Origin: Promethearchaeota archaeon
GTDB lineage: Archaea > Asgardarchaeota > Lokiarchaeia > Sigyniarchaeales > SOKP01
DNA: 64,000 bases
NCBI GenBank assembly: GCA_019894975.1
Contig: JAGXNO010000007.1
Location: forward strand, 1-64,000
Reading direction: 5' to 3'
The notes under the pieces were generated by a model. That model had not been told where the DNA came from and did not search any database. It saw only the letters and a list, made by a program, of their open reading frames with translations. The position numbers and the translations under genes are program-made. This document shows, piece after piece, positions 36,475-46,552 of this stretch. How positions within the stretch are numbered: position 1 is the stretch's first letter; each line of letters begins with the position of its first letter.

Positions 36475-39400
36475 TGCCAAATAAACGATCAAAAGCACTA
36501 CTTATAGTTTTTAGTCTATTAGCCACATTTTTCTACTCGAACTTATTGGTTTTTCAATTATCTCAAAGTTCTTCTAGTGCTCCAGAATTTGATTTTAAAA
36601 ATGATTATATTTCATCCTCAAGTAGTTTTCAAAAAGAAATTATTGTGTACTTCAATAAATCTACATACAACAACTCTGTCATTTCAAAATTTAATTACTA
36701 TGGAGGAACAATTCAAGATGAATGGAATAATTTATTTTCTTCTTTTTCTGGCTTTGCGGGGATTATTCCTTCAGAACAAAATAAGACACTATTCCATAAT
36801 GAATTCCTTGATGCCCAAATAGAAAATAATGAGATTTTGGAAACTTTAATGAATTATGCTTCGATTCAATCAGGAGCAATCAATTCCAGTTGGTTTTTAA
36901 ATGGATACAAAGGGGAAACAAATTGTTCCATTGCCGTGTTAGATACAGGGATTAATCCAACTCATACTTTTTTTCCAAATGGATATGACCATACTGATCT
37001 CAGAGGAGATATTGTTGGTTGGGAGAATCTAATTAATCCTAATCCTATATCTGATGAAAATGGTCATGGAACATATATATCTTCAATAATTTCTGGTACT
37101 GGTAATTATGAATATAATTCAACTAATCCTATATCGTTAAAAATTAACGGAAACTATTCTCATACAGAGCTGTTTGAAGAATCCTCTCCTGCGAAAAATT
37201 ATAGTCTAAAAATTCTTTCATTTAATGCTAGCACTCCTGATTCAGAGATTTTAGTAAATTCGTCATGGAATTTGCAAAGCAGTGGAATAGATGATCTATG
37301 GTTCGAATTGTTTTATGAAAATAATTTGGTAGGATATTCTCATAACCTAAACACAGATGTAAATTATATTATAAATTATACAATTCCTCAAAATGAGATT
37401 GGGATCTATGATTTATATATAAAATACCATAAACAATTTCAAAAAATTCCTGTATTTTCGTTTAGGACCTCAACACGCTATTATCCTGAATTTTTTATCA
37501 AGGATTATAGATACAACACTGGAATAGCAAATGGAACAAAGATAGCTTCCTATAAAATTCTTAATCAGTCTGGAATGGGATATTCTTCAGATTTAATCTC
37601 TGCTTTAGCTCATGTTATCAAAAATAGAACTGCATATCACATTATTAGTGTTTGTTTGAGTATCGGTACAATAGGGGATGATGTGGGAGCAATTAATAAT
37701 GCAATAAATGAGGTTATTAAAAATGGTGTTTTGGTTGTTATTGCTGCAGGAAATTCAGGGATTGAAACGTCGGATGCTTTGAATAAATTAGCAACAAACG
37801 AAAATGCAATTGTAGTTGGAGCAATAAATGACAAAGATCAAGTTGCTTCTTTTAGTAGCATGGGGAAAATAGCAGGAAATACTCTTAAACCTGATATTGT
37901 TGCTCCAGGGGGTAGTCTATTATCTGGACACCGAACTATAAACTCTGCTGGTGAAGAATCAAATGAAATAACAACAGGTTATGGTACTTCTATTGCTGCA
38001 GCTATAGTATCAGGAGCAATAAATTTACTGATTGAGGCTAAATGGGTAAATTGGAATCAATGGGATCAAATGAACATTTCTGAATCGGTTAAATATCTTA
38101 AAGCAATCTTATTAATGACTGCTTCAGAAACGGGTATGCTAAGAGAAGATGACCCAAATACGATAGAGGATGAAAGTACTTATTCACCAACAACATCTTT
38201 TGCTCCTTTTACTTATGGTTTAAAAGATATTCATGAAGGATATGGAAGAGTAAATATTCAGGCGGCTATTGATGCAATTTCTAAAACTTTTGAAGTTAAT
38301 ACATCTGTTAATGGGAATCTGATGAACTCTCAAGAAGATCCGATAGGTTCTCACGTGTTTGCTCGTAAAATAGAACTAATAGAAGGTTACCAGTATCTCT
38401 TTAATCTCTCTGATGTAGATGCAGAGGATGATTTTGATTTATATTTATTTTCAAATACATCAAATCAATATGGAGAACCTATTTTACTAGAGTCTTCAAG
38501 AAAATGGTATGGGGATTTTGATTATTTTTATTTTACCCCAAAAAATAATCAAACAAACTGTATCATCACGATTAAAGCAATTGAAGGAAATTCTCAGTTT
38601 TCTTTGAATGTCTCAGTGGTTGAAAATCTTTTTGAACCTGAATTAAGAATTCCAGAAATTAATTATTTTGGTGGTGTTAAAAACACAACAATAATGAGCT
38701 TTCAGGAATTTTTTGGAAATGAGCCGAATAAAAATTACAGCATTGATAGCTATAGATTTTATATTGAATATTATGACAATGACACCTCAAACATTCCACC
38801 TCAGGAGGTTTATGTATCAATTATGGGGATTTCCACAAACTATACCTTAACAAAGTTTAATCCTCTTGATAATAATTTTACCAACGGAGCGCTCTACATA
38901 AGTGACTATATATCTTTCCCAAGATCTGGTTTGTTTCAATATTTTTTTATCACAAGTGATGGGAAATTTATTACTAGGTATCCAAAAATGGGTTTTTTTA
39001 ATATCACAATTGAATTTCCAACAGATAGTGTCCAATTTCCTTTTGAACATGATTTCGACGATGGCTTGGGTAATTGGACATATACTGGAACGGGTTGGAA
39101 TGTATTGAATCAGTCCAATAATAAAGATAATCGATCAAGAATTTATCAAGATTCTTGGAATTCATTATATTTTGGTACTCATCATAATTTTCCAGAAAAT
39201 TATACTTATCAACCAATTAGAATAACAGAAGACCCTTCCCTAAATGGATCTTTAATTAGCCCTCTTTATAATTTGACTCAAATTAATGAGAATAAAACAC
39301 AACCATTTGCTAAATTTGGTTTAAGAGTTAGTATCAATTCAGGTGATTTCGTAAATTTACAAATAAATTTAAATTGGACCGGATGGTTGACACTCAGGAC

Positions 39401-41303
39401 TTACACTGATGAAGAAAGCGATTGGTCTATGGAAGAAATTAACCTTACGGATTACATTGGTTATTTTGTTCAATTTAAATTTGAAACTAATTTAGATAAT
39501 ACATTTGACCCCATAAATTATAAAGGATTCATCCTAGATTATTTTTCCATAACGAATTATACCAATCATCACTCACCTTTAATTAAATTCAATTTAGATA
39601 AAAATATACCAATTACACATGAATCTAAATTTCATCAATTTGTAGTTTCATGCGAATATTTTGATTTAGATAATAACTATCCCGAATACATCTATCTTGA
39701 AATGGATACCAAAAATTACACTATGTATAATATTTATGGAGATTGGAACGCTAACTCCTCTCAAGTAGAAGATTATGGTATCTTATTCTTAAGATCCTTA
39801 ATATTTGAAGAAATTGTAAACCAATCTTTCCGTTTTCATATTTCAGATGGTAAATTTATGAACACTACACATTGGTATAATTTAAATAACTCTATTTTTC
39901 AATTTATTGAACCTATTCCGTTAGAATTTAATGTAATGCAAGATCAAAAGTTTATAGGATATGAGTTTTCAAGTAGTAATTTGTCAGATTATTATGTATT
40001 GGGTGTTCCTTTACCAAAAGAATTCAATGCTTGGTTAGGAGGGGATAACTCCTGGCATCCATTTGTACGTTTAGGAGAACACTTTATCTATGGGGGACTA
40101 GGACAAACTTATGGGAGTATTAATCAAGGTTATGGAAATAACTGGAATGCAAAATTAGTTACAAGAGTTCTTAGTTTAAAGAGCGAGTACAACATTTACC
40201 TTGAATTTAATCAGGAAATTTCGTTACAAAATGAATTCTTTCAACCCGATGATCAATTAGATCGATGTATCGTGTCAATTTCAAAAGACTTTGGTTCCTC
40301 TTGGGAGATGCTCAAGGAATACACATACGATACAGAATCCCTTTTTGGAATAGAAAAGATTGACATAACTGCATATTCAGGAGAGGATATAATGATTATG
40401 TTTACTCTAAACTCAAATAATGTAGTAATGGGTATAGGGTATGGTTGGTTAATAAATAACATATATATTGGTTATGATAAGACAACAGATTTTATCTCCC
40501 CTGAAGTAGAAATCATCAATCCTACAAACGAGACTACAGTTAAATCCCTCATTTCAATAAGAGCAAAATTAACTGATGATATTGAAATAGATGAATCGAG
40601 AATATATGTGTTTCTCAATGATAAAAGTATTGACAGATCAAAGCTCATATTTAATAGTACAACGAATATTTTAGAGTTTACTTGGAATACCAACAATGTT
40701 AAAGACGGTAGAGTTGAAATTAGAGTTGTAGTCTATGATAAAGCAGGAAATATTGCTGAAAATACTATTATAGTGAGGGTAACTAATGGAAGATGGTGGA
40801 ACCTGTGGGGACCGTATATAATTTTGGTAAGTTGTGTTATTGTTCTTAGCATTGGGTTATATCTTATCGCTGAAAAAAAAGGGAAATTCTGGGTAGAAAA
40901 AATAAAAGAAGGACGAGTAGAAAAAATTAGATTGGGTGACATAGACAAAGATCAGGCAATTAAAAGAATAGAGCTTCTTGAACCAGATGAAGAATTGAAA
41001 AAGTCTTTAACACTCTATTGTAAATATTGCCGTTCGTGGTTTACTGCAGAAAAATTTGATATAATTTGTCCAAAGTGCAACCATGACCAAATTTACGCTG
41101 CCTATAATTGTTTAAATTGTGGGAGATGGTGGTGGAAAGATGAACCGGGTGAAAATTTTTACTGTAAAAGTAAGGGTTGTAAAGGAATCAGATTAATCAG
41201 GAGAGATAAAAAGGATGTTCAAGAGCTTTTAGCTCAAAAAGGTAAAATTTTAAGAAAATTTGATAGTGAAAAAAAAAAATTTAGTATTCTGAATGGTGAT
41301 TGA
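36471..41303 (+). CDS. Membrane-anchored subtilisin-like protease with cytosolic zinc ribbons
   Basis: 1610 residues. After a signal peptide comes an I9-like propeptide (KEIIVYFNKSTYNNSVISKF). The S8 peptidase domain has D158 (AVLDTGIN), H199 (NGHGTY), oxyanion N428 (AAGNSG) and S507 (GTSIAAA); about 130 extra residues lie between the H199 and N428 regions. A PPC-like beta domain (near 610-710), two jelly-roll/MAM-like modules and an Ig-like repeat (DKAGNIA) follow. A membrane helix lies near 1441-1466, then a cytosolic tail with four CxxC-type pairs (from C1517), i.e. two zinc ribbons. A strong GGGGAGG site at 36459-36465 precedes the start, which overlaps the previous stop (ATGA). Confidence 0.93.
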   Translation: MMPNKRSKALLIVFSLLATFFYSNLLVFQLSQSSSSAPEFDFKNDYISSSSSFQKEIIVYFNKSTYNNSVISKFNYYGGTIQDEWNNLFSSFSGFAGIIPSEQNKTLFHNEFLDAQIENNEILETLMNYASIQSGAINSSWFLNGYKGETNCSIAVLDTGINPTHTFFPNGYDHTDLRGDIVGWENLINPNPISDENGHGTYISSIISGTGNYEYNSTNPISLKINGNYSHTELFEESSPAKNYSLKILSFNASTPDSEILVNSSWNLQSSGIDDLWFELFYENNLVGYSHNLNTDVNYIINYTIPQNEIGIYDLYIKYHKQFQKIPVFSFRTSTRYYPEFFIKDYRYNTGIANGTKIASYKILNQSGMGYSSDLISALAHVIKNRTAYHIISVCLSIGTIGDDVGAINNAINEVIKNGVLVVIAAGNSGIETSDALNKLATNENAIVVGAINDKDQVASFSSMGKIAGNTLKPDIVAPGGSLLSGHRTINSAGEESNEITTGYGTSIAAAIVSGAINLLIEAKWVNWNQWDQMNISESVKYLKAILLMTASETGMLREDDPNTIEDESTYSPTTSFAPFTYGLKDIHEGYGRVNIQAAIDAISKTFEVNTSVNGNLMNSQEDPIGSHVFARKIELIEGYQYLFNLSDVDAEDDFDLYLFSNTSNQYGEPILLESSRKWYGDFDYFYFTPKNNQTNCIITIKAIEGNSQFSLNVSVVENLFEPELRIPEINYFGGVKNTTIMSFQEFFGNEPNKNYSIDSYRFYIEYYDNDTSNIPPQEVYVSIMGISTNYTLTKFNPLDNNFTNGALYISDYISFPRSGLFQYFFITSDGKFITRYPKMGFFNITIEFPTDSVQFPFEHDFDDGLGNWTYTGTGWNVLNQSNNKDNRSRIYQDSWNSLYFGTHHNFPENYTYQPIRITEDPSLNGSLISPLYNLTQINENKTQPFAKFGLRVSINSGDFVNLQINLNWTGWLTLRTYTDEESDWSMEEINLTDYIGYFVQFKFETNLDNTFDPINYKGFILDYFSITNYTNHHSPLIKFNLDKNIPITHESKFHQFVVSCEYFDLDNNYPEYIYLEMDTKNYTMYNIYGDWNANSSQVEDYGILFLRSLIFEEIVNQSFRFHISDGKFMNTTHWYNLNNSIFQFIEPIPLEFNVMQDQKFIGYEFSSSNLSDYYVLGVPLPKEFNAWLGGDNSWHPFVRLGEHFIYGGLGQTYGSINQGYGNNWNAKLVTRVLSLKSEYNIYLEFNQEISLQNEFFQPDDQLDRCIVSISKDFGSSWEMLKEYTYDTESLFGIEKIDITAYSGEDIMIMFTLNSNNVVMGIGYGWLINNIYIGYDKTTDFISPEVEIINPTNETTVKSLISIRAKLTDDIEIDESRIYVFLNDKSIDRSKLIFNSTTNILEFTWNTNNVKDGRVEIRVVVYDKAGNIAENTIIVRVTNGRWWNLWGPYIILVSCVIVLSIGLYLIAEKKGKFWVEKIKEGRVEKIRLGDIDKDQAIKRIELLEPDEELKKSLTLYCKYCRSWFTAEKFDIICPKCNHDQIYAAYNCLNCGRWWWKDEPGENFYCKSKGCKGIRLIRRDKKDVQELLAQKGKILRKFDSEKKKFSILNGD

Positions 41304-41335
41304 AAAAATGATATTGCGGTGAGAAAAGCATAGAA

Positions 41336-44302
41336 TTGAAATTATTCTTTTATAGACTCCAAAGACATATAAATCTACAATTTTTCAAGCATTCTTGGCT
41401 TGATCTAAAACGTGATAAAAATAAAGCAATATTCGGGGTATCAGGAATAGCAATTTCTTTATTTTTATTAACTGTTATAGGAATGCTTAATGATACAGTT
41501 AATTATAATTATTTGTTATATGTAACTTCTACTACGGGGAAAGCAGATATAATGATTACTAAAACCATTCAAACGGATTTAACATTTAATCCCTTTTTTG
41601 AAGAAGATATGATAGAAGATGATCTTAATAATATCGATGGTGTGGAAGAATTTTTTCCACGTATTATGATGTTAGTAAAAACATCTTCAGATTTTACTAC
41701 TTTAAGTGGTTTCCTTCAATTATATGGAATTGATTTTGAAAAAGAAGCAGAAAATGGTAAGATTGGAGATTTAATAATTGTTGATAATTATGGAGAGGAG
41801 ATAGGAGAAAATTACAATGATAAACCAAATATAGGAGAGTGTGTAATCCTGTGGAATGTGGCTGAGATTTTGAATGTAACTAGGGGAGATGATATTTATA
41901 TTGAATATCAGAATGAGCAATTAAGTTTAACTGTTATTGAAATATGCATTCAAGATTTAAAATTCATGCAATTTGAAAATTCGCTCCTTCTAGTTAACTT
42001 AATAGAAGCTCAGTCATTTCTAAACAAACCTGGCCAAATCAATTTTATTGTAGGGACAATTCAAAATCCAAAGAGTATTTATGATGCTAGTAACATAGAT
42101 CGTACAACGCGAAGATTAAGGAGAATTAGTGCTAACATACAAGATAACCTTAATATTAATGAATTTAGCATAACTCTTCCGAAATTAGAAGAACTTGAGG
42201 GAGGAGAATTCTTATTAATGACAGTTACCATAATCTTTTGGTTTATTACCATTCTTTCGATGATTATTACAGCCATTTTAATAAATAGTATCCTTTCAAC
42301 CTCTGTTGAAGAAAGAGTTCGAGAATTCGGGATTGTTCGTGTAGTAGGTGGGAAAAAATTATATACCTTGAAAATGGTACTCTTTGAAGGATTGATGTTA
42401 GGCTTTATAGGATCAGTAATAGGTATGATTCTCGGTGTTTCTTTTATTAGACCAATAGCCCAAAGTCTACTAAAATTATACAATTTTAATTTTAGCTTTT
42501 CTGATATAGATTGGGTAATAAAACCTCAAACCATTTATATAACATTTGCAATTGGAACAGGAGTTTCTTTAATCGTTGCATTATTGCCTGCTCTAAAAAC
42601 AGCAAAAATAAACTTGATTAAATCAATTTCTCCTTTTAGAGCAAAAGAAGAAGGTTGGGAAATTAAAAAAGAAGGTAGTGTCAATGTGAAGAGTTTCCTT
42701 GTAGGGATAGCTATATCTACAATCGGAATGATTGTTTTTATATTAATTCCAAATATATTCGTCACAGGCGATTTTATGTTAACGTCTTCGTTATTTGTAG
42801 GCTTACTGGGAGCAGTATTACTGGGTTTGGTTTTTGCTTCTATAGGAATAGTTCCATTAGTTCAAAAAATCTTTCTAGGTCTTTTTTCTCCATTTATTAA
42901 GAAATATAAAAATATTATCGGTATCTCCCTTAAAAGATATAGAAGGCGTAATACAAGCACTGTTCTTATGTTTGCTATAAGTTTCTCATTTATTTTCTTC
43001 ATTACAAGTGTAACAGAGATGGAATCTGAAAATATGGCATTAAACTTAAAATTTCAATATGGTTCAGATTTAGTTTTATTAAATCAGGAATTATATGATG
43101 AGGAAAGTGCTTTAACTTTAGAAATGATTGATGAGCTCAGAAGTTTACCTGGAATCGATGAGGTTGCAATGTCGCTTCATAATACATTTGATTTTCAAGC
43201 CGCATTATCGGCAATTTTCGATATAAGTGAAGGGCAGGTTGGGTTTAGTGGAGGAGGTGCAGAAGAAATTTTGATGAATCTTTTTGAATTTTATGCTTCT
43301 CAAGAAGAAATGAAAATTAAAACAACTGCTGGAGACATGATGGATTTTGATGTAGTAAACGCGGGATTTATAGGAATCAACGATGATTTTGTTGATATAA
43401 TTGATCCCAACCTACTTATTTGGAAAAGTGATGGAAGTAGTACAGGGTATTCCTTTAACCAACTGTTTTCCCGAAATGATACTTGTATAATAGCGAAATC
43501 AATTGCAAGTGTAGTTGGAATTAGTGAAGTTGGGCAAAAAATACGTATTACATTTTATGATCCTGCGAATCCTGAAAATAGTGGGTTACCATATAATTTA
43601 ACTGTAGTAGGAATCTCTGGGGGAATTCCAGGTTTTTTTAATTTCAGATCCAATGAAAATTCTGCTGAAGGAGGGGGAGTTATGGTTTCATTAGACAACT
43701 ATATGCGTTTAATGAAGGTTGAGAATCCTGGAGAGCCTAATATGATTGTAGACAAAGTTTTTATAAACCTACTTGATAAAACTGAAGAAAGTATTGAAGA
43801 AACAAAAGAAGACATCCGACTAATGTATCAAGATAAAGATATAACAATTGATGACGCAGTTTCTAAAATTAATTTTATGGAAGAAATGACTGAGAGACAA
43901 TCTTTCCTTATGGAGCTTATTTTATCATTCACCATAATGATAAGTATTTTTGGATTAGTAAGTAACATGTATGCAATTATGTTGGAAAGGAAATTTGAGA
44001 TCGGAATACTCCGTTCGATGGGTATGAAAACTCGGAACGTAAGAAATATGTTTTTAGTTGAAAGTTTAATTATTTTACTGAGTTCAGGTATTTTGGGCAC
44101 TGTGATTGGAACATATGTTGGTTATTTACTTGAAACAAACATGGCCTTAATGACAGAAATGCCCGTAATATTCAAAATCCCTATAGATACTTTATTGAGA
44201 GTGTTTATAATATCCATTTCAGTAGGTATTTTGGGAATCTATTTAATTCTTATAAAATTATCAAGGCAATCAATAATGGATATCTTTCGACAAACATTTT
44301 AG
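41336..44302 (+). CDS. FtsX/MacB-like ABC permease, copy 2
   Basis: A 988-residue permease with the same duplicated topology as copy 1: helix 1 near 35-55, first extracellular domain 57-290, helices to about 430 (PALKTAKINLIKSISPFRA), three more helices, second extracellular domain about 565-850 and three final helices. FtsX coupling segments are EERVREFGIVRVVGGKK and ERKFEIGILRSMGMKTRNV. The start is TTG at 41336, supported by alignment with copy 1. The two permeases probably form a heterodimer on the ATPase dimer, with the surface protein and protease encoded between them as partners. It is the last gene of the operon. Confidence 0.91.
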   Translation: MKLFFYRLQRHINLQFFKHSWLDLKRDKNKAIFGVSGIAISLFLLTVIGMLNDTVNYNYLLYVTSTTGKADIMITKTIQTDLTFNPFFEEDMIEDDLNNIDGVEEFFPRIMMLVKTSSDFTTLSGFLQLYGIDFEKEAENGKIGDLIIVDNYGEEIGENYNDKPNIGECVILWNVAEILNVTRGDDIYIEYQNEQLSLTVIEICIQDLKFMQFENSLLLVNLIEAQSFLNKPGQINFIVGTIQNPKSIYDASNIDRTTRRLRRISANIQDNLNINEFSITLPKLEELEGGEFLLMTVTIIFWFITILSMIITAILINSILSTSVEERVREFGIVRVVGGKKLYTLKMVLFEGLMLGFIGSVIGMILGVSFIRPIAQSLLKLYNFNFSFSDIDWVIKPQTIYITFAIGTGVSLIVALLPALKTAKINLIKSISPFRAKEEGWEIKKEGSVNVKSFLVGIAISTIGMIVFILIPNIFVTGDFMLTSSLFVGLLGAVLLGLVFASIGIVPLVQKIFLGLFSPFIKKYKNIIGISLKRYRRRNTSTVLMFAISFSFIFFITSVTEMESENMALNLKFQYGSDLVLLNQELYDEESALTLEMIDELRSLPGIDEVAMSLHNTFDFQAALSAIFDISEGQVGFSGGGAEEILMNLFEFYASQEEMKIKTTAGDMMDFDVVNAGFIGINDDFVDIIDPNLLIWKSDGSSTGYSFNQLFSRNDTCIIAKSIASVVGISEVGQKIRITFYDPANPENSGLPYNLTVVGISGGIPGFFNFRSNENSAEGGGVMVSLDNYMRLMKVENPGEPNMIVDKVFINLLDKTEESIEETKEDIRLMYQDKDITIDDAVSKINFMEEMTERQSFLMELILSFTIMISIFGLVSNMYAIMLERKFEIGILRSMGMKTRNVRNMFLVESLIILLSSGILGTVIGTYVGYLLETNMALMTEMPVIFKIPIDTLLRVFIISISVGILGIYLILIKLSRQSIMDIFRQTF

Positions 44303-44328
44303 GATTATTTAGTTTTATAAAATTTCTT

Positions 44329-44913
44329 CTATTTCTTTTCTAGGTAATCCAATAATTTAGTAAATGCTTGTCCTCTATGAGAAATTTTATTCTTCTCTTC
44401 AGCGGATAATTCAGCAAATGTTTTATCAGGTAAAATATTAGGGATAAAAATTGGATCAAAACCAAATCCTCCTTTACCTCTGATTGTATTGGATACCCTA
44501 CCTTCAACATTTCCTTCAAAAAATAGAATTTTATCAATAAATTTATGGTAAAATGCAATGATAGCTGAAAAATGAGCTTTAGATAACTCAAAATCATCAA
44601 TCAATTTAAGAATTCCCTCGTTTCCTATAGTTTTTAATACATACGAGGAATAAACTCCAGGAAAACCTTTGAGTGGGGAATCAATAAAAAATCCAGCATC
44701 CTCTATGAAAAAAGAGCCATCTATACTGTTTTTTACACTATTCAATTTAAATAGTGCCACTTCCCTTAAAGAATGTGCTTGAATTTCTGTTGTTTTAATA
44801 TCCCTTTGTTTTAAATCGTATTTCATATTTTTATCCTTAAAAATTTCTGATACTTCTTGGAATTTGAATTTATTCCCAGTAACAAAGTAAACTGTGTTTT
44901 CATCATTGTTCAT
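44329..44913 (-). CDS. XTP/dITP diphosphatase (RdgB/HAM1 family)
   Basis: A 194-residue nucleoside-triphosphate pyrophosphatase that removes non-canonical purines (ITP, XTP and deoxy forms) from the pool. It starts VYFVTGNKFKFQEVSEI, the HAM1 substrate-binding start, and has SFFIEDAGFFIDSPLKGFPG (ED-G metal site), GKGGFGFDPIF and the terminal ISHRGQAFTKL, all family landmarks. The length is standard. It converges with the end of the ABC-protease operon. Confidence 0.94.
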   Translation of the reverse strand: MNNDENTVYFVTGNKFKFQEVSEIFKDKNMKYDLKQRDIKTTEIQAHSLREVALFKLNSVKNSIDGSFFIEDAGFFIDSPLKGFPGVYSSYVLKTIGNEGILKLIDDFELSKAHFSAIIAFYHKFIDKILFFEGNVEGRVSNTIRGKGGFGFDPIFIPNILPDKTFAELSAEEKNKISHRGQAFTKLLDYLEKK

Positions 44914-45120
44914 AATTACTATAATTAAGCTGTGTTTTTAGTTATTTTCCAACGCAATTTATTTGGATTAAATTTTAAGGAATAAAAAACTATTTAATTG
45001 TAAGTATTGAATCTAGCACTTTTCCGTAGCTTTAACCAAAACTTTATTTTGTATATTTCTTTATTTAAGGTATAATAATATTTTAAAATTCTGTAAAGTT
45101 ATTGTCCAGTTGAGCGAAAA

Positions 45121-45579
45121 ATGGCGCGGATGCACTCTCGTAAGAAAGGTAAATCAGGTAGTACACGTCCTGCAAGATTAGAGAAACCCGTATGGGTTGA
45201 GTTATCACCTGATGAAGTTGAGAATGAAGTTGTTAAGCTTGCTAGAAAAGGTAATTCAAAATCGATGATAGGAACTATTATGAGAGATTCTCGTGGAGTA
45301 CCTTTAGTCAAAATAGTAGCAGGTAAGAAAATTAGTCAAATTCTTGAAGCAAATGATATTAAAGGCCCACTTCCAGAAGATTTAGCCAATTTGGTTAGAA
45401 AGGCATTAACCATTAGAACGCATCTTGAAGATAATCATAAAGATTTAGAAGGAAAGAAAGGACTTAATCGGACTGAATCTAAAATTTATCGACTGATTAA
45501 ATATTATAAAAAGAAAAAAGTGTTAGCTACTGATTTTAAATATGATCCTGAGAAAATTAGAACGCTAGTCGCAAGATAA
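45121..45579 (+). CDS. Small-subunit ribosomal protein uS15
   Basis: A 152-residue archaeal/eukaryotic-type uS15 (old archaeal rps15, eukaryotic S13). The N-terminal extension MARMHSRKKGKSGS and the following ARLEKPVWVELSPDEVE are typical and absent in bacterial S15; the conserved core contains KSMIGTIMRDSRGVPLVKI and LNRTESKIYRLIKYYKK. It binds the central domain of 16S rRNA. It is followed 14 bp later by eS1. The usual archaeal neighbour between these two, a RecJ-like nuclease, is missing. Confidence 0.97.
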   Translation: MARMHSRKKGKSGSTRPARLEKPVWVELSPDEVENEVVKLARKGNSKSMIGTIMRDSRGVPLVKIVAGKKISQILEANDIKGPLPEDLANLVRKALTIRTHLEDNHKDLEGKKGLNRTESKIYRLIKYYKKKKVLATDFKYDPEKIRTLVAR

Positions 45580-45593
45580 GGGGAGGATCTAAA

Positions 45594-46403
45594 TTGAGCT
45601 CGAAAGCAAGAAAGAAAAAACCTAAAATAAAAAAAGTTACTTTTAAAGATAAATCATGGTTCCAGATTGTAACTCCAAAAATCTTTAATTTTAAACCAAT
45701 TGGTGAAATTATAGGTCTCGAAGATACTATTATGGGAAGGACCATTGAAACTCTTCTTTTTGACTTCACTCATAAATATTCTGATATTAGTTTGAAGCTA
45801 AAGTTTCGTGTGAATGAAGTCAATAATGGAGCAAAAAAGTGTAGTACTATTTTTATTGGGCATCAGTATACTACCGATTTCATACGTTCATTAATTGGAA
45901 GAGGTAGTTCAAAGATACAGATTATATTAAATTTAACTACTAAAGATGGCTTCACTTTTCGATTAACTACCATCTGTACAACTTTAAAGAGAGCTAGAAA
46001 TTCTCAGATTGTGTTAATAAGAAAAATTATGCGTGAGATTCTTCAAGAATTTGCCAAATCTCTCAATCATGAGAAATTTATTGCAGGAATTATTTATGGA
46101 GAATTTCAAAACCAAATTCAGCGAGTAGCTAAAACTATATATCCATTAACAAATTGTACCGTTGTCAAAAGTAAGCTTGTAAACATACCTGAAGGTGGGG
46201 AAGACCAAGAAATCCCTGATGATCAATTCGAGATTGTTGAAGTAGAAGTAAAGAGATCTCGAAAATCAGAGATAAGGAGGTCTGAGCGAATAAATGTCAA
46301 AAATTTAAACCAAACCAAAACTAGACGAACCCCTTCAGAACCAAAGCAAGTAGTAAAAGCAACAGAACAGGATGATGATAAACCAGAAGAAGATTCGTCC
46401 TAA
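45594..46403 (+). CDS. Small-subunit ribosomal protein eS1 (S3Ae)
   Basis: A 269-residue archaeal/eukaryotic-specific ribosomal protein. KKVTFKDKSWFQIVTPKIF at the start, EIIGLEDTIMGRTIET and LIRKIMREILQEFAKSL are family features. The start is TTG at 45594 with GGGGAGGA (45580-45587) just ahead, which fixes it. Compared with most archaeal S3Ae (about 200-220 residues) it carries a C-terminal extension of about 50 residues, basic then acidic (EQDDDKPEEDSS), reminiscent of longer eukaryotic eS1 tails. It forms a unit with uS15. Confidence 0.95.
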   Translation: MSSKARKKKPKIKKVTFKDKSWFQIVTPKIFNFKPIGEIIGLEDTIMGRTIETLLFDFTHKYSDISLKLKFRVNEVNNGAKKCSTIFIGHQYTTDFIRSLIGRGSSKIQIILNLTTKDGFTFRLTTICTTLKRARNSQIVLIRKIMREILQEFAKSLNHEKFIAGIIYGEFQNQIQRVAKTIYPLTNCTVVKSKLVNIPEGGEDQEIPDDQFEIVEVEVKRSRKSEIRRSERINVKNLNQTKTRRTPSEPKQVVKATEQDDDKPEEDSS

Positions 46404-46552
46404 TTCTATATTACTTATATTTTAAACTCCTGTTTAATATTGATTAAAAAATTTTTTAGAGTAAACAAATTTAACCTTTAGATCATAATAAAATATTAAT
46501 TCTAACTATTATTTTTATACTTCTTTAAAATAAGAGGAAATGTGTAAAAACT

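Noticed and set aside
43828-44100. Minus-strand reading frames within the ABC-protease operon
   Set aside because: They are low-complexity shadows of well-supported plus-strand genes.
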